From Roseiarcus sp963822215 (GTDB lineage Bacteria > Pseudomonadota > Alphaproteobacteria > Rhizobiales > Beijerinckiaceae), in the NCBI GenBank assembly GCA_963822215.1, contig CAWGGX010000008.1:248001-312000 (forward strand): DNA of 64,000 nt, in the 5' to 3' direction. The first letter of the stretch is position 1. Every line of letters starts with the position of its first letter. The notes beneath the pieces are model-generated. The model did no database searches. It was not told where the DNA came from and saw nothing but the letters and a program-made list of their open reading frames with translations. The translations under genes and the position numbers were made by a program. Positions 55,935 to 64,000 of this stretch are shown here, in pieces.

Positions 55935-56140
55935 CGGTTATTCACATACATTTCGGCCTCCATACCTGCGCTTATTGTCCCGCCCATTCGAGCGTCGGGT
56001 AGCCTTGGTGATGGCGGCGCTGACCACGCCTATATTCGACCAGCGCAGCCTTCGGGCATTCGTCCTTCGGGCGGCGGCGGGATTGGTTCGACAATCGCGG
56101 AAAGCTTTGCGGCTTGCACCGCCAAGGGCCGCGTGACCTA
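55935..56140 (+). pseudogene. SDR 5' fragment, duplicate of 61245-61475
   Basis: Two segments match the region at the start of the SDR at 61342. First, the sequence giving IHIHF...TCAYC (55940-55990, compare 61250-61310). Second, GGCGGGATTGGTTCGACAATCGC and GAAAGCTTTGC (about 56075-56125, compare 61415-61470), which encode the SDR GGSGIGR...ESFAASGAK. Stops and frame changes make it noncoding. It sits directly before the liv-type operon and may supply its leader. Confidence 0.6.
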
Positions 56141-56156
56141 AGGGAGGAATAGCGAA

Positions 56157-57392
56157 GTGATGAAATCTCGGCTGGCCGGCTGCGCGCTGGCGTTGTGCCT
56201 TTCTGCGGCGCCTGCCCTGGCGCAGGATACGATCAAGATCGGCTACATCGATCCGCTGTCAGGAGGGGGCGCCTCGACCGGCGAAGGCGGTCTGAAGACC
56301 TACACCTACCTCGCCGATGAGATCAATGCGGGCGGGGGATTGAACGGCAAGAAGGTCGAGATCGTGCCCCTCGACAACAAGGGCAATCCGCAGGAAACCC
56401 TGATTCAGGCGCAAAAGGCGGCCGACCAGGGCATCCACATTTTCATCCAGGGCGACGGGTCTTCGGTGGGAATAGCGTTAGAAGACTGGTTGACCAAGTT
56501 CAATGAACGCAACCCAGGCAAGGAAATCGTCTACCTCAACTACGGTGCAATCGATCCTGTCATGACCAACGCGAAGTGCTCCTACTGGCACTTTCGCTTT
56601 GAAGCCAATGTCGACATGATGATGGCGGCGTTGACCACCTTCATGAAGGATCGGCCGAACATCAAGAAGGTTTACCTGATCAACCAGGACTATTCCTTCG
56701 GTCAATCTCTGCGGGTCGCGGCGCGCTCAATGCTCACCGAGAAGCGTCCCGACATCCAGATCGTCGGCGACGAACTGGTCCCGCTGTTGAAGGTTACCGA
56801 TTTCTCACCTTATATCGCCAAGATCAAAGCATCCGGCGCGGACAGCGTGATCACCGGCAACTGGGGCCAGGACATGACGCTGCTCCTTAAGGCTGCCGCG
56901 GACGCAGGGCTGCAAACGGACTGGTACACCTACTATGCAAGCGCAGTCGGGGGGCCGACGGCGATCAAGCCGACGGGATTGGCGCATCGCGTTTTCGAAG
57001 TCCAGGAAGGCTTTCCAAATTCGTCCCCTGATCAGGCGCAAAAATTCGAGACGGAGTTCCGCGCCAAGGAGGGCATGAGCGTCTGGTATCCGCGCGGCGT
57101 CAATGCAATGCACATGCTCGCCACGGCGATCACCCAGGCCAAGGCCGACGACGCCAAGTCCATCGCCGCGCAGCTCGAGGGTATGAAAGCCACGGCCTTC
57201 AATGGCGGAGACGCTTGGATCCGCAAGGACGATCATCAACTCTTCACCGACCTGCGCATTGGGAGCTTTGGCCCGCTCGACCCGGGCGCCAAGTTTGATG
57301 AAGAAGGGACAGGGTGGGGTTGGAAGACCGTCGGCGACGTCAAAGCGGCCGACACGGTCCTGCCGACGACCTGCAAGATGGAGCGTCCGTAA
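56157..57392 (+). CDS. Branched-chain-amino-acid-type ABC substrate-binding protein
   Basis: 411 residues with signal peptide MMKSRLAGCALALCLSAAPALAQ. LivK/periplasmic-binding type I fold with IGYIDPLSGGGASTGEGG and LNGKKVEIVPLDNKGNPQ. GTG 56157, nine bases after GGGAGG; the next codon is ATG. LivJ-type proteins of this divergent group bind diverse amides and acids. The substrate is not identified. First gene of the importer. Confidence 0.85.
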   Translation: MMKSRLAGCALALCLSAAPALAQDTIKIGYIDPLSGGGASTGEGGLKTYTYLADEINAGGGLNGKKVEIVPLDNKGNPQETLIQAQKAADQGIHIFIQGDGSSVGIALEDWLTKFNERNPGKEIVYLNYGAIDPVMTNAKCSYWHFRFEANVDMMMAALTTFMKDRPNIKKVYLINQDYSFGQSLRVAARSMLTEKRPDIQIVGDELVPLLKVTDFSPYIAKIKASGADSVITGNWGQDMTLLLKAAADAGLQTDWYTYYASAVGGPTAIKPTGLAHRVFEVQEGFPNSSPDQAQKFETEFRAKEGMSVWYPRGVNAMHMLATAITQAKADDAKSIAAQLEGMKATAFNGGDAWIRKDDHQLFTDLRIGSFGPLDPGAKFDEEGTGWGWKTVGDVKAADTVLPTTCKMERP

Positions 57393-57452
57393 ACCGGAAA
57401 TCGCGACAGCGGGCGACGAGCCCGCCGTCGCCCTGCGCGACCTGGGGCTCGG

Positions 57453-58388
57453 ATGCTTGAGCTTATCACTTTTTCCGCCCTGAACGGCGTGCTCTACGGC
57501 ATGTTGCTGTTCATGATGGCGAGCGGCCTGACGCTCATTTTCAGCATGATGGGCGTGCTCAACTTCGCGCACGCGAGCTTCTACATGCTCGGCGCCTATT
57601 TCGGCTTCGAGATCAGTCGTCGGATCGGCTTCTGGCCCGGGCTCGTTCTGGCGCCGCTGGCAGTCGGCGCAATTGGATCGCTGGTTGAGCGCTACGGTCT
57701 ACGTCGGCTACACCGCCTCGGTCATGTCTCCGAACTTTTGTTCACTTTCGGGCTGGCCTTCGTCATCGAAGAGGTCGTGCAAATTTTCTGGGGAAAGTCG
57801 CCGGTCGACTATCGCGTTCCGCCTTCCCTGAATTTCGTAGCGTTTCGCCTGTTCGACACGAGCTATCCAGCCTACCGCATGTTCATGTTGCTGACAGGGA
57901 TGGCGATGTTTGCCGTGCTCCTCGTCGTGCTGACGCGCACGCGGGTCGGCATCATCATTCAGGCGGCCCTGACGCATCCCGATATGGTCGCGATGCTAGG
58001 CCACGACGTGCCGAAAATATTCATGCTCGTGTTCGGCGCGGGCGCTGCTCTCGCCGGGGTTGCGGGCGTGATCGCGGGTCCGGCGCTGGTCACTCAACCG
58101 TCGATGGCCGCCTCGCTCGGTCCGATCCTGTTCGTCGTCATTGTCGTCGGAGGTCTGGGCTCGCTAAGCGGCGCCTTCGTCGCCTCGCTGGTGATCGGCG
58201 TGGTGCAGACGTTCGCTGTCGCGATGAACTACTCGCTTGCGGGGATATTTGGGTCGGCGGCCCCGCCTTTCCTTGGCGATCTCTGGCAAGTAACGGTCGC
58301 GGAACTGGCGCCGATCATCCCCTATGTTTTGCTCGTCCTCATGCTCATCGTGCGGCCAACCGGCCTGATGGGAACCCGGGAAACATGA
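57453..58388 (+). CDS. livH: LivH-type ABC permease
   Basis: 311 residues, eight or so membrane segments. FSALNGVLYGMLLFMMASGLTLIFSMMGVLNFAHASFYMLGAYFG is the family start; GLGSLSGAFVASLVIGVVQTF is the conserved cytoplasmic loop. Stop overlaps livM start by four bases (ATGA). Confidence 0.88.
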   Translation: MLELITFSALNGVLYGMLLFMMASGLTLIFSMMGVLNFAHASFYMLGAYFGFEISRRIGFWPGLVLAPLAVGAIGSLVERYGLRRLHRLGHVSELLFTFGLAFVIEEVVQIFWGKSPVDYRVPPSLNFVAFRLFDTSYPAYRMFMLLTGMAMFAVLLVVLTRTRVGIIIQAALTHPDMVAMLGHDVPKIFMLVFGAGAALAGVAGVIAGPALVTQPSMAASLGPILFVVIVVGGLGSLSGAFVASLVIGVVQTFAVAMNYSLAGIFGSAAPPFLGDLWQVTVAELAPIIPYVLLVLMLIVRPTGLMGTRET

Positions 58389-59644
58389 TTTCCGCCACGC
58401 GTTCTCTCGCGCCTTGGCTGGCGACGGCGGTTTTGTTCGTCGCGGCGCCCCATGTCTTCCCCTCGGCTTCGGCGCTGACGATGATGAGCGTCATGGGGAC
58501 AATGATCATTTTCGCGCTGTCGTATAATATGCTGCTCGGGCAGACCGGCCTGCTGTCTTTCGGGCACGCTGTCTATTACGGCCTGGGCGGCTTCGTCGCC
58601 ATCCACGCGATGAACGCCGCTATTCAAGCCAAGCTTGCCGTGCCGGCGCCGATCATTCCGCTCGTTGGCGGCGTTGCCGGGCTCGGGTTCGGCTTCCTGT
58701 TCGGTCTCGTTTCGACCAAGCGGGCCGGGATTGTCTTCTCTATGATTTCGCTCGGAATCGGCGAACTTGTGTCGTCGAGTTCGTTCATTCTGCGTACGTT
58801 TTTTGGCGGCGAGGAGGGGATCACGACCAACCGCTCCGAACTGGCCCCTTTCTTCGGGCACAAATTCGGCGCTCAGATCGAGGTCTACTATCTTGTCGCG
58901 GCGTGGTGCCTCTTTTCCATCGCTGCGATGTACGCCCTGACCCGGACGCCGTTCGGGCGCATGTGCAACGCCGTCCGCGACAATCCTGGGCGCGTCGAAT
59001 TCATAGGCTACTCGCCGAGCGTGCTGCGACTGATCGCATTTTGCTTCTCCGCCTTTTTTGCTGGGATCGCAGGCGGGCTCGCGGCGCTCAATTTCGAAAT
59101 CATGAACGCGGACCAGCTCGGCGCGGAACAATCGAGCCTTGTGCTGTTGATGGCGTATATCGGAGGGGTCAGTTCATTCACCGGGCCGATCGTCGGCGCC
59201 GTGATCGTCACCTTCCTGCAGATCACCCTGTCCGACGTTTCGAGCGTCTGGCAGCTTTATTTCGGCCTGATGTTCATCGGCGTCGTGCTCTATGCGCCGG
59301 ACGGGGTCGTCGGCTGGGTCAACTTGCACCGGCAGGCGGCGCTGCGAGGGCAGTTGTGGCGACTCGCGCCCGCCTACACCCTCGTGGCGCCGGCGCTCGC
59401 CGCGGCCTGTGTCGGCGCAATCATGCTGATCGAATTGGCCAACCGGCACTTCGAACTGGTGCAGAGCGAGGGCATGGCCATGCGTCTCTTCGGCGTTCAA
59501 GTTGATGCTGCGACCGCGCGGCCTTGGATTGTCGCAGTCCTGCTGTTCGGCGCGGGCGTGGTCGCAATTCGGCTGCTCTGGCCGCGTGTCGGCGACGCCT
59601 GGGGCGCCGTGCACGAGCGACTGCATTCGGGCGACCCAGCGTGA
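58385..59644 (+). CDS. livM: LivM-type ABC permease
   Basis: 419 residues, longer than the usual 330-360 because of a C-terminal extension of about 80 residues with an extra membrane segment (AVLLFGAGVVAIRLLW). Core: MIIFALSYNMLLGQTGLLSFGHAVYYGLGGF and GGLAALNFEIMNADQ, then GGVSSFTGPIVGAVIV. Four-base overlaps with livH and livG. Confidence 0.87.
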   Translation: MISATRSLAPWLATAVLFVAAPHVFPSASALTMMSVMGTMIIFALSYNMLLGQTGLLSFGHAVYYGLGGFVAIHAMNAAIQAKLAVPAPIIPLVGGVAGLGFGFLFGLVSTKRAGIVFSMISLGIGELVSSSSFILRTFFGGEEGITTNRSELAPFFGHKFGAQIEVYYLVAAWCLFSIAAMYALTRTPFGRMCNAVRDNPGRVEFIGYSPSVLRLIAFCFSAFFAGIAGGLAALNFEIMNADQLGAEQSSLVLLMAYIGGVSSFTGPIVGAVIVTFLQITLSDVSSVWQLYFGLMFIGVVLYAPDGVVGWVNLHRQAALRGQLWRLAPAYTLVAPALAAACVGAIMLIELANRHFELVQSEGMAMRLFGVQVDAATARPWIVAVLLFGAGVVAIRLLWPRVGDAWGAVHERLHSGDPA

Positions 59645-60390
59645 CCGCCGCCCTCTCCTTGCTCGATGTTCGCAAGAGCTTCGGGGCGACCCAGATCATC
59701 CGCGGCGTGACGCTCGAAATCGAAGCGGGTGAGCGACATGCGATTATCGGACCGAACGGCGCTGGCAAATCGACCCTGTTTCATTTGACGAGCGGGCGCA
59801 TCCGGCCGACGTCTGGCGAGGTGCTTCTCCACGGCGAGCGCATCACCGGTCTGCAGCCGTTTGAGATCAACCGTCGCGGCCTGTCACGCAGCTTCCAGAT
59901 CACCAACATCTTCCCCAAGTTATCGGTCTACGAGAATTTGCGCTGCGCAATCCTCTGGTCGCTCGGCCACAAATATGCGTTTTGGACGTCGGTCGATCGG
60001 CTGAGCGACGTTCGCGAACGCTCTCAATGGCTGATGGAGCAGATCGGCCTGACCGCGCGCCGCGACGTGCCGGCGGGTGTGCTGACCTACGCCGAGCAAC
60101 GGGCCCTGGAAATCGGCGTCACGATCGGCGGCGGCGCGAGCGTCATCATGCTCGACGAACCCTCGGCGGGCATGAACAACAGCGAAACGGAACAGGCCGT
60201 GGCGCTCATTCGCAAGGTGACGGAAAGGAAGACGCTCGTCATGGTCGAGCATGACATGAGCGTAGTCTTCAACTTGGCCGATCGCATTTCCGTTCTTGTC
60301 TACGGCCGGATCATCGCAACCGATACGCCCGACCGTATTCGGGAGAACGCCGAGGTGCGGGAAGCCTATCTCGGACAGGTGAGCCATTGA
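59641..60390 (+). CDS. livG: LivG-type ABC ATP-binding protein
   Basis: 249 residues from GTG 59641 overlapping the livM stop. Walker A GPNGAGKST, ITGLQPFEINRRGLSRSFQITNIFP typical of LivG, Walker B IMLDEPSAGMNNSE, switch VEHDMSVVF. The signature LSGG is replaced by VLTYAEQRALEI, as in some LivG proteins. Next gene livF overlaps its stop by one base. Confidence 0.87.
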   Translation: MTAALSLLDVRKSFGATQIIRGVTLEIEAGERHAIIGPNGAGKSTLFHLTSGRIRPTSGEVLLHGERITGLQPFEINRRGLSRSFQITNIFPKLSVYENLRCAILWSLGHKYAFWTSVDRLSDVRERSQWLMEQIGLTARRDVPAGVLTYAEQRALEIGVTIGGGASVIMLDEPSAGMNNSETEQAVALIRKVTERKTLVMVEHDMSVVFNLADRISVLVYGRIIATDTPDRIRENAEVREAYLGQVSH

Positions 60391-61097
60391 TGGGCGCTCG
60401 GTTGCTCGAAGTGGAGGGTCTCCACGCCTTTTATGGCAAGAGCCATATCCTCCATGGCGTCACTTTTCACGTCAATGACGGCGAAATCGTCAGCCTACTC
60501 GGCCGCAACGGCGTCGGTCGCTCGACCACCATCAAGGCACTCATGGGCAACGTGTCGCCCAAAGGTTCGATCCGCTTCAAAGGCGAGGAGATCGCCGGCT
60601 TGAAGCCGCACCAGACAGCGCGCAAGGGGCTCGGCTTTGTGCCCGAGACGCGCGACATTTTTCCGGGGTTGACGGTTCGCCAAAATCTTCAGCTCGGCCA
60701 AAAGTCTGCGAAGGGGGAAGGGCGCTGGACCATGCGCGATATGTTTCGCATGTTCCCCCAACTTGAGGATCGCGCGGACGCGCCGGGCGGCGTCCTTTCC
60801 GGCGGCGAGCAGCAGATGTTGACGGTGTGCCGCACGCTGATGGGAGACCCGGATCTCATCATGGTTGACGAGCCGACCGAGGGACTCTCGCCGAAGATGG
60901 TGGAGCGTGTCGGCCAGTTCCTCGAAGAAATCGCCGCACGGGGGGTCGCCATCTTGTTGGTGGAGCAAAAGCTCACGATTGCGTTGACAATCAGCAAGAG
61001 GCTTTACGTGATGGGGCACGGCAAGATCGTCTACGAGGGAACGCCCGCCGAGCTCGAACAGGCTTCGGCGGTTCGCAAGCAGTGGCTTGAGGTTTGA
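60390..61097 (+). CDS. livF: LivF-type ABC ATP-binding protein
   Basis: 235 residues from ATG 60390 overlapping the livG stop. LLEVEGLHAFYGKSHILHGV, signature LSGGEQQMLTVCRTLM, Walker B DLIMVDEPTEGLSPK, and the end VEQKLTIALTISKRLYVMGHGKIVYEG. Walker A reads GRNGVGRST: the invariant lysine is arginine (residue 44). This variant also occurs in other LivF-like proteins I recall, so it may be tolerated, but it is noteworthy. Confidence 0.85.
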   Translation: MGARLLEVEGLHAFYGKSHILHGVTFHVNDGEIVSLLGRNGVGRSTTIKALMGNVSPKGSIRFKGEEIAGLKPHQTARKGLGFVPETRDIFPGLTVRQNLQLGQKSAKGEGRWTMRDMFRMFPQLEDRADAPGGVLSGGEQQMLTVCRTLMGDPDLIMVDEPTEGLSPKMVERVGQFLEEIAARGVAILLVEQKLTIALTISKRLYVMGHGKIVYEGTPAELEQASAVRKQWLEV

Positions 61098-61341
61098 CCG
61101 CGGTCGATCGCTGTCCCGCCAAAGCGAGGAGCGCACGCTCGATCCGCGCCGAGTTGCGATCGGCGCGGGCGCGCAGACGCTGGGTCCGTCCCGCCTCGGG
61201 GTCCGGGCGCCGTGTGTATGAAGGCAACAGATAGCTTTTGTTTGTGTGGCTCCTATTCACATTCATTTTCATCGCGCCACCTGCGCCTATTGCGCAACCT
61301 ATTCGAACGGCGACGACGCCGCTTTGACTTCTAAACTGGGC

Positions 61342-62414
61342 ATGCCCGACATGGATGCGCGCAATCTCACAATCGACGTTAGCAATCTTCGTGTGCTTGT
61401 GACCGCCGGCGGGAGCGGGATCGGTCGGATAATTGCCGAAAGCTTTGCCGCTTCTGGCGCCAAGGTCCACGTGACTGACGTCGTCGAGGCAACGCTTGCG
61501 GCGACAATTGACGCCGTGCCCGGCTTGACAGGGACGGTCGGCGACGCCTCAAATTTTGAGGACGTTGCTCGCGTTTTTGTGGATGTTTCGGCTCGGCTTG
61601 GTGGACTCGACGTTTTGGTCAACAACGCCGGTATCGCAGGGCCCACGGGCCGGGTGGATGAACTGAGCGCCACCGACGTCGATAAGACCATCGATGTCAA
61701 TCTCAAATCGCAATTCTATTTTCTCGAGCAATTCGTGCCGCTGTTGAAGGACTCCAAGCGCAATCCCTCGATCATCGGGATGAGTTCGGTCGCCGGGCGC
61801 TTAGGATATGGATTTCGTACGCCCTACTCTGCGACCAAATGGGCGATCGTCGGCCTCGTCAAGTCGTTAGCGATCGAACTTGGGCCTTTGGGCATTTGGG
61901 CGAACGCGATCCTGCCTGGCGGGGTGCAGGGCCCGAGGATGGATCCGTGCCTATCCGGTTAACGCCCACAGCCCCTAGATGTAGGATGCGTCCACGTGCA
62001 GAGCGATCTGGCCGCAATATGGCCAGACAAAGCCGACAGGCCAACGCGCGCGATCAAGATAGGCAGCATATGCCGCGTCATACGGAAAAAGCTCATGAAA
62101 CTCTGGGACTGACTGGGGAAACCCAGATCGTCGCTCTGGCGGATTTCCATGGCCGGTTTGATAACCATCACCAGCCCTGGTGGGTGTGGGCGTTAACCGG
62201 ACAGGCACGGATGGATCGCGTCATTGCTGCTCGTGCTGAGACGATGGGTGTCAGCTTTGACGAAATGCGCGACGAGTTCCTCCGCAAGATTTCGTTGCGA
62301 AGGATGGTCGAGGCCAGGGATGTCGCCAACTTGGCTTTGTTCCTTGCTTCCGACTTGGCGCGCAACATAAGCGGCCAAGTCATCAGCGTCGATGGAAACA
62401 CCGAAAGCGCCTGA
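61342..62414 (+). pseudogene. SDR dehydrogenase interrupted by a 264 bp insertion
   Basis: N-terminal part to 61945 has VTAGGSGIGR, NNAG (residue about 91), SSVAG, YSATK and LPGGVQGPRMD. The C-terminal part resumes at 62210 with RMDRVIAARAETMG and ends DLARNISGQVISVDGNTES at 62414. Removing the insertion (61946-62209) and one copy of its 8 bp duplication gives a normal 266-residue SDR. Start ATG 61342 or 61351. It was probably a catabolic dehydrogenase of the locus, now inactive. Confidence 0.85.
61946..62209 (-). mobile_element. IS1595-derived miniature element
   Basis: 264 bp with 25 bp inverted ends (CGTGCCTRTCCGG then TTAACGCCCACA) differing at one base, flanked by GATGGATC at 61938-61945 and 62210-62217. 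The minus strand encodes only the start of an IS1595-type transposase (SVPEFHELFPYDAAYAAYLD and WPVGFVWPYCG). An 8 bp duplication is usual for that family. Non-autonomous. Confidence 0.82.
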
Positions 62415-62438
62415 TCCGATCGCGACGGAGCAAAGACT

Positions 62439-63413
62439 GTGACGCTGAAGCAACGCAAGGTGATCATCTCCTGCGCCATCACCGGTTCAGTGCATACGCC
62501 GTCGATGTCGGAATATCTGCCGGCCAGCCCGGAACAGATCGCCCAACAAGCGATCGATGCGGCGCGGGCGGGCGCGGCGATCCTGCATCTCCACGCTCGC
62601 AATCCGGTCGACGGAAGTCCTACGCATGACCCTGCCGTGTTCAAACAGTTTGTGCCAAAGATCGCGGCTCACACCGACGCGATCATCAATATCACGACAG
62701 GGGGAAGCTCCCGCATGACGCTGGACGACCGTCTGGCGTACCCTTTGCAAGCCAAACCGGAACTGTGCTCGCTCAATATGGGGTCGATGAATTTTGCGTT
62801 CCACAAAGCAGGTCGCGGGATCAGCGACTGGAAACATCCCTGGGAACAGGGCCATATCACAGGCTCGGAAAACGTCATCTTCCGTAATACGTTTGCGGAC
62901 ATCCGGGAGGTGATCGCGCGGCTCGGCGAGGCGTGCGGCGTGCGATTCGAGTTCGAGTGTTATGACGTCGGGCACCTTTGCAACCTCGCCTACTTCGTCG
63001 ATGAGGGACTGGTTAAGGCGCCGTTGTTTTTGCAGTGCTGCCTCGGCATTCTGGGCGGGCTCAATACTGATCCTGAGAATCTCTTCTTGATGCGAAGCAC
63101 GGCGGACCGGCTGTTCGGCCGCGAAAACTACGAGTTTTCCGTACTCGGTTCGGGACGGCGTCAGACGGCCTTGGTCACAATGGGCGCAATCATGGGAGGG
63201 CACGTACGGGTAGGCCTCGAAGACAGTCTGTATCTCGGGCGAGGTCAGCTCGCGCCGTCGTGCGCTGCCCAGGTGCTTAAGATCCGTCGCATCCTAGAAG
63301 ATCTGTCGTTGGAGATTGCGACTCCTTCCGCAGCGCGTGAAATTCTGGAGACGAAGGGCGCCGACAAAGTCGGGTTCGACGGCGGTCCGAGAGGGGTATC
63401 GAAAGGGGGCTGA
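62439..63413 (+). CDS. BKACE / 3-keto-5-aminohexanoate cleavage-family protein
   Basis: 324 residues from GTG 62439. Family blocks: VIISCAITGSVHTPSMSEYLPASPEQIAQQAIDAARAGAAILHLHARNP (the HLHAR histidines bind zinc), INITTGGSSRMTLDDRL, NMGSMNFAFH, and GLEDSLYLGRGQLAPS near the end. It cleaves a beta-keto acid with acetyl-CoA. Which keto acid is unknown. It follows the disrupted SDR by 24 bases and probably belongs to the same unit as the transporter. Confidence 0.87.
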   Translation: MTLKQRKVIISCAITGSVHTPSMSEYLPASPEQIAQQAIDAARAGAAILHLHARNPVDGSPTHDPAVFKQFVPKIAAHTDAIINITTGGSSRMTLDDRLAYPLQAKPELCSLNMGSMNFAFHKAGRGISDWKHPWEQGHITGSENVIFRNTFADIREVIARLGEACGVRFEFECYDVGHLCNLAYFVDEGLVKAPLFLQCCLGILGGLNTDPENLFLMRSTADRLFGRENYEFSVLGSGRRQTALVTMGAIMGGHVRVGLEDSLYLGRGQLAPSCAAQVLKIRRILEDLSLEIATPSAAREILETKGADKVGFDGGPRGVSKGG

Positions 63414-63524
63414 ATACGTCTCATGGTCGTCACCTTGACCGTCGTGCCGCTGGCCTCCGGCCAAGGACCTTGCTCGATCTGAGGCGAACGTCGAGGAGAT
63501 GCTGATTTTTCGATTGAGCAGTCG

Positions 63525-64000
63525 TCACTGGCTCTCGGCTTCTAATGGGACCGGGGATCGGCTGGTGATTGCGTCGAGCCGGAGCGCGACATGCAATTCC
63601 AGCGCGAAAACTGGATCGTCCCAACCTCCGGTGATTTCACGTAGGGTGTCGAGTCGTTGGCGCACTGTGTTGACGTGAATGCCGAGAATTTCGGCTGTCC
63701 GCACGACGTTGTACTGACTGTCGATGTAACATAACAACGTTTTCTTGAGCTGCGTCTTTTGGCGCGGATCCCGCTCCTCGATCGGTGAAAGGATCTGATT
63801 CACATATCGGGCGATGCGTGAGGCGTCTCCGACCTCGAATAGCTTCGCAAAAAGGTTGACCTGAGAATGCTCGACAAACCGATTGAGGCGGTTCATTTCG
63901 CGCAGCACGCGAAGGGCCTGTTCGATTTGGATGTAATGAGCGGCGGCCTCGGCCAAATCGCGGAATGGATTCGACACGATGCCGCCTATCTCCCACCCTT
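63525..64000 (-). CDS. PucR/CdaR-type regulator, C-terminal part (partial)
   Basis: The frame is open to the window edge (upstream codons give GWEIGGIVSNPF, a typical GIG-like linker of the family), so the GTG at 63977 is not the true start. The visible end carries the PucR C-terminal helix-turn-helix: KKTLLCYIDSQYNVVRTAEILGIHVNTVRQRLDTLREITG. Such regulators control purine, proline or sugar-acid catabolism. It is convergent with the BKACE gene and likely regulates this locus. Confidence 0.78.
   Translation of the reverse strand, partial: GWEIGGIVSNPFRDLAEAAAHYIQIEQALRVLREMNRLNRFVEHSQVNLFAKLFEVGDASRIARYVNQILSPIEERDPRQKTQLKKTLLCYIDSQYNVVRTAEILGIHVNTVRQRLDTLREITGGWDDPVFALELHVALRLDAITSRSPVPLEAESQ

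Overview
The window is high-GC alphaproteobacterial DNA, most likely from a member of the Hyphomicrobiales (Rhizobiales), perhaps a Beijerinckiaceae- or Methylocystaceae-like soil or freshwater bacterium. Supporting signs are the rhizobial-type smo/mtl polyol operon, a DUF2865 protein, a GT21 ceramide-glucosyltransferase-like enzyme, the palindromic intergenic repeats and the insertion-sequence families present. No rRNA, tRNA or CRISPR array was seen.

Layout. (1) 1-2.3 kb: the tail of queC, a CobW-family metal chaperone GTPase and a WD40 protein. (2) 2.4-16.1 kb: a polyol utilisation locus. It has a pentulose kinase fused to a HAD phosphatase, a SorC regulator whose stop codon was hit by an IS1182 element, a SmoEFGK-type ABC importer, mannitol 2-dehydrogenase, ribitol 2-dehydrogenase, two further SDRs and an internally deleted SDR. 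The expected route is polyol uptake, oxidation to ketose and phosphorylation. (3) 16.1-28.1 kb: a BON protein, a lipid glycosyltransferase, a frameshifted gltX, a DUF2865 protein, an osmF-yehYXW osmolyte importer, a fadL remnant, metY and an alpha/beta hydrolase.

(4) 28.8-52.5 kb: an accessory island for the deazaflavin cofactor F420, unusual in a proteobacterium. It holds fgd-cofE-cofD-cofC as a tightly overlapping operon, fbiC (cofGH) further on, and candidate F420 users: two further luciferase-like monooxygenases, a DDN-type nitroreductase and a PPOX-type reductase. A damaged FAD-dependent oxidoreductase, a damaged TetR regulator, a DUF1330 gene and a damaged amidase lie at its left edge. 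Three similar operator-like dyads sit upstream of the FAD, DUF1330 and fgd/LLM genes, suggesting one TetR regulon. The island is split by IS630 (itself split by IS110), an IS4-family element and an IS66 element, with a redox-stress segment (peroxiredoxin, LysR, two GSTs, TetR) between them. A second IS66, containing another IS110, closes the island on the right.

(5) 56.1-64 kb: a five-gene branched-chain-amino-acid-type ABC importer, an SDR disrupted by a 264 bp IS1595-derived element, a BKACE (beta-keto acid cleavage) enzyme and the C-terminal part of a PucR/CdaR-type regulator. This looks like a catabolic locus for an unidentified substrate.

Frameshifts recur. Five of the six small ones can be repaired by adding one base to a G/C run, which points to homopolymer under-calling as well as possible real decay. 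Those genes are marked as pseudogenes but may be intact in the organism.
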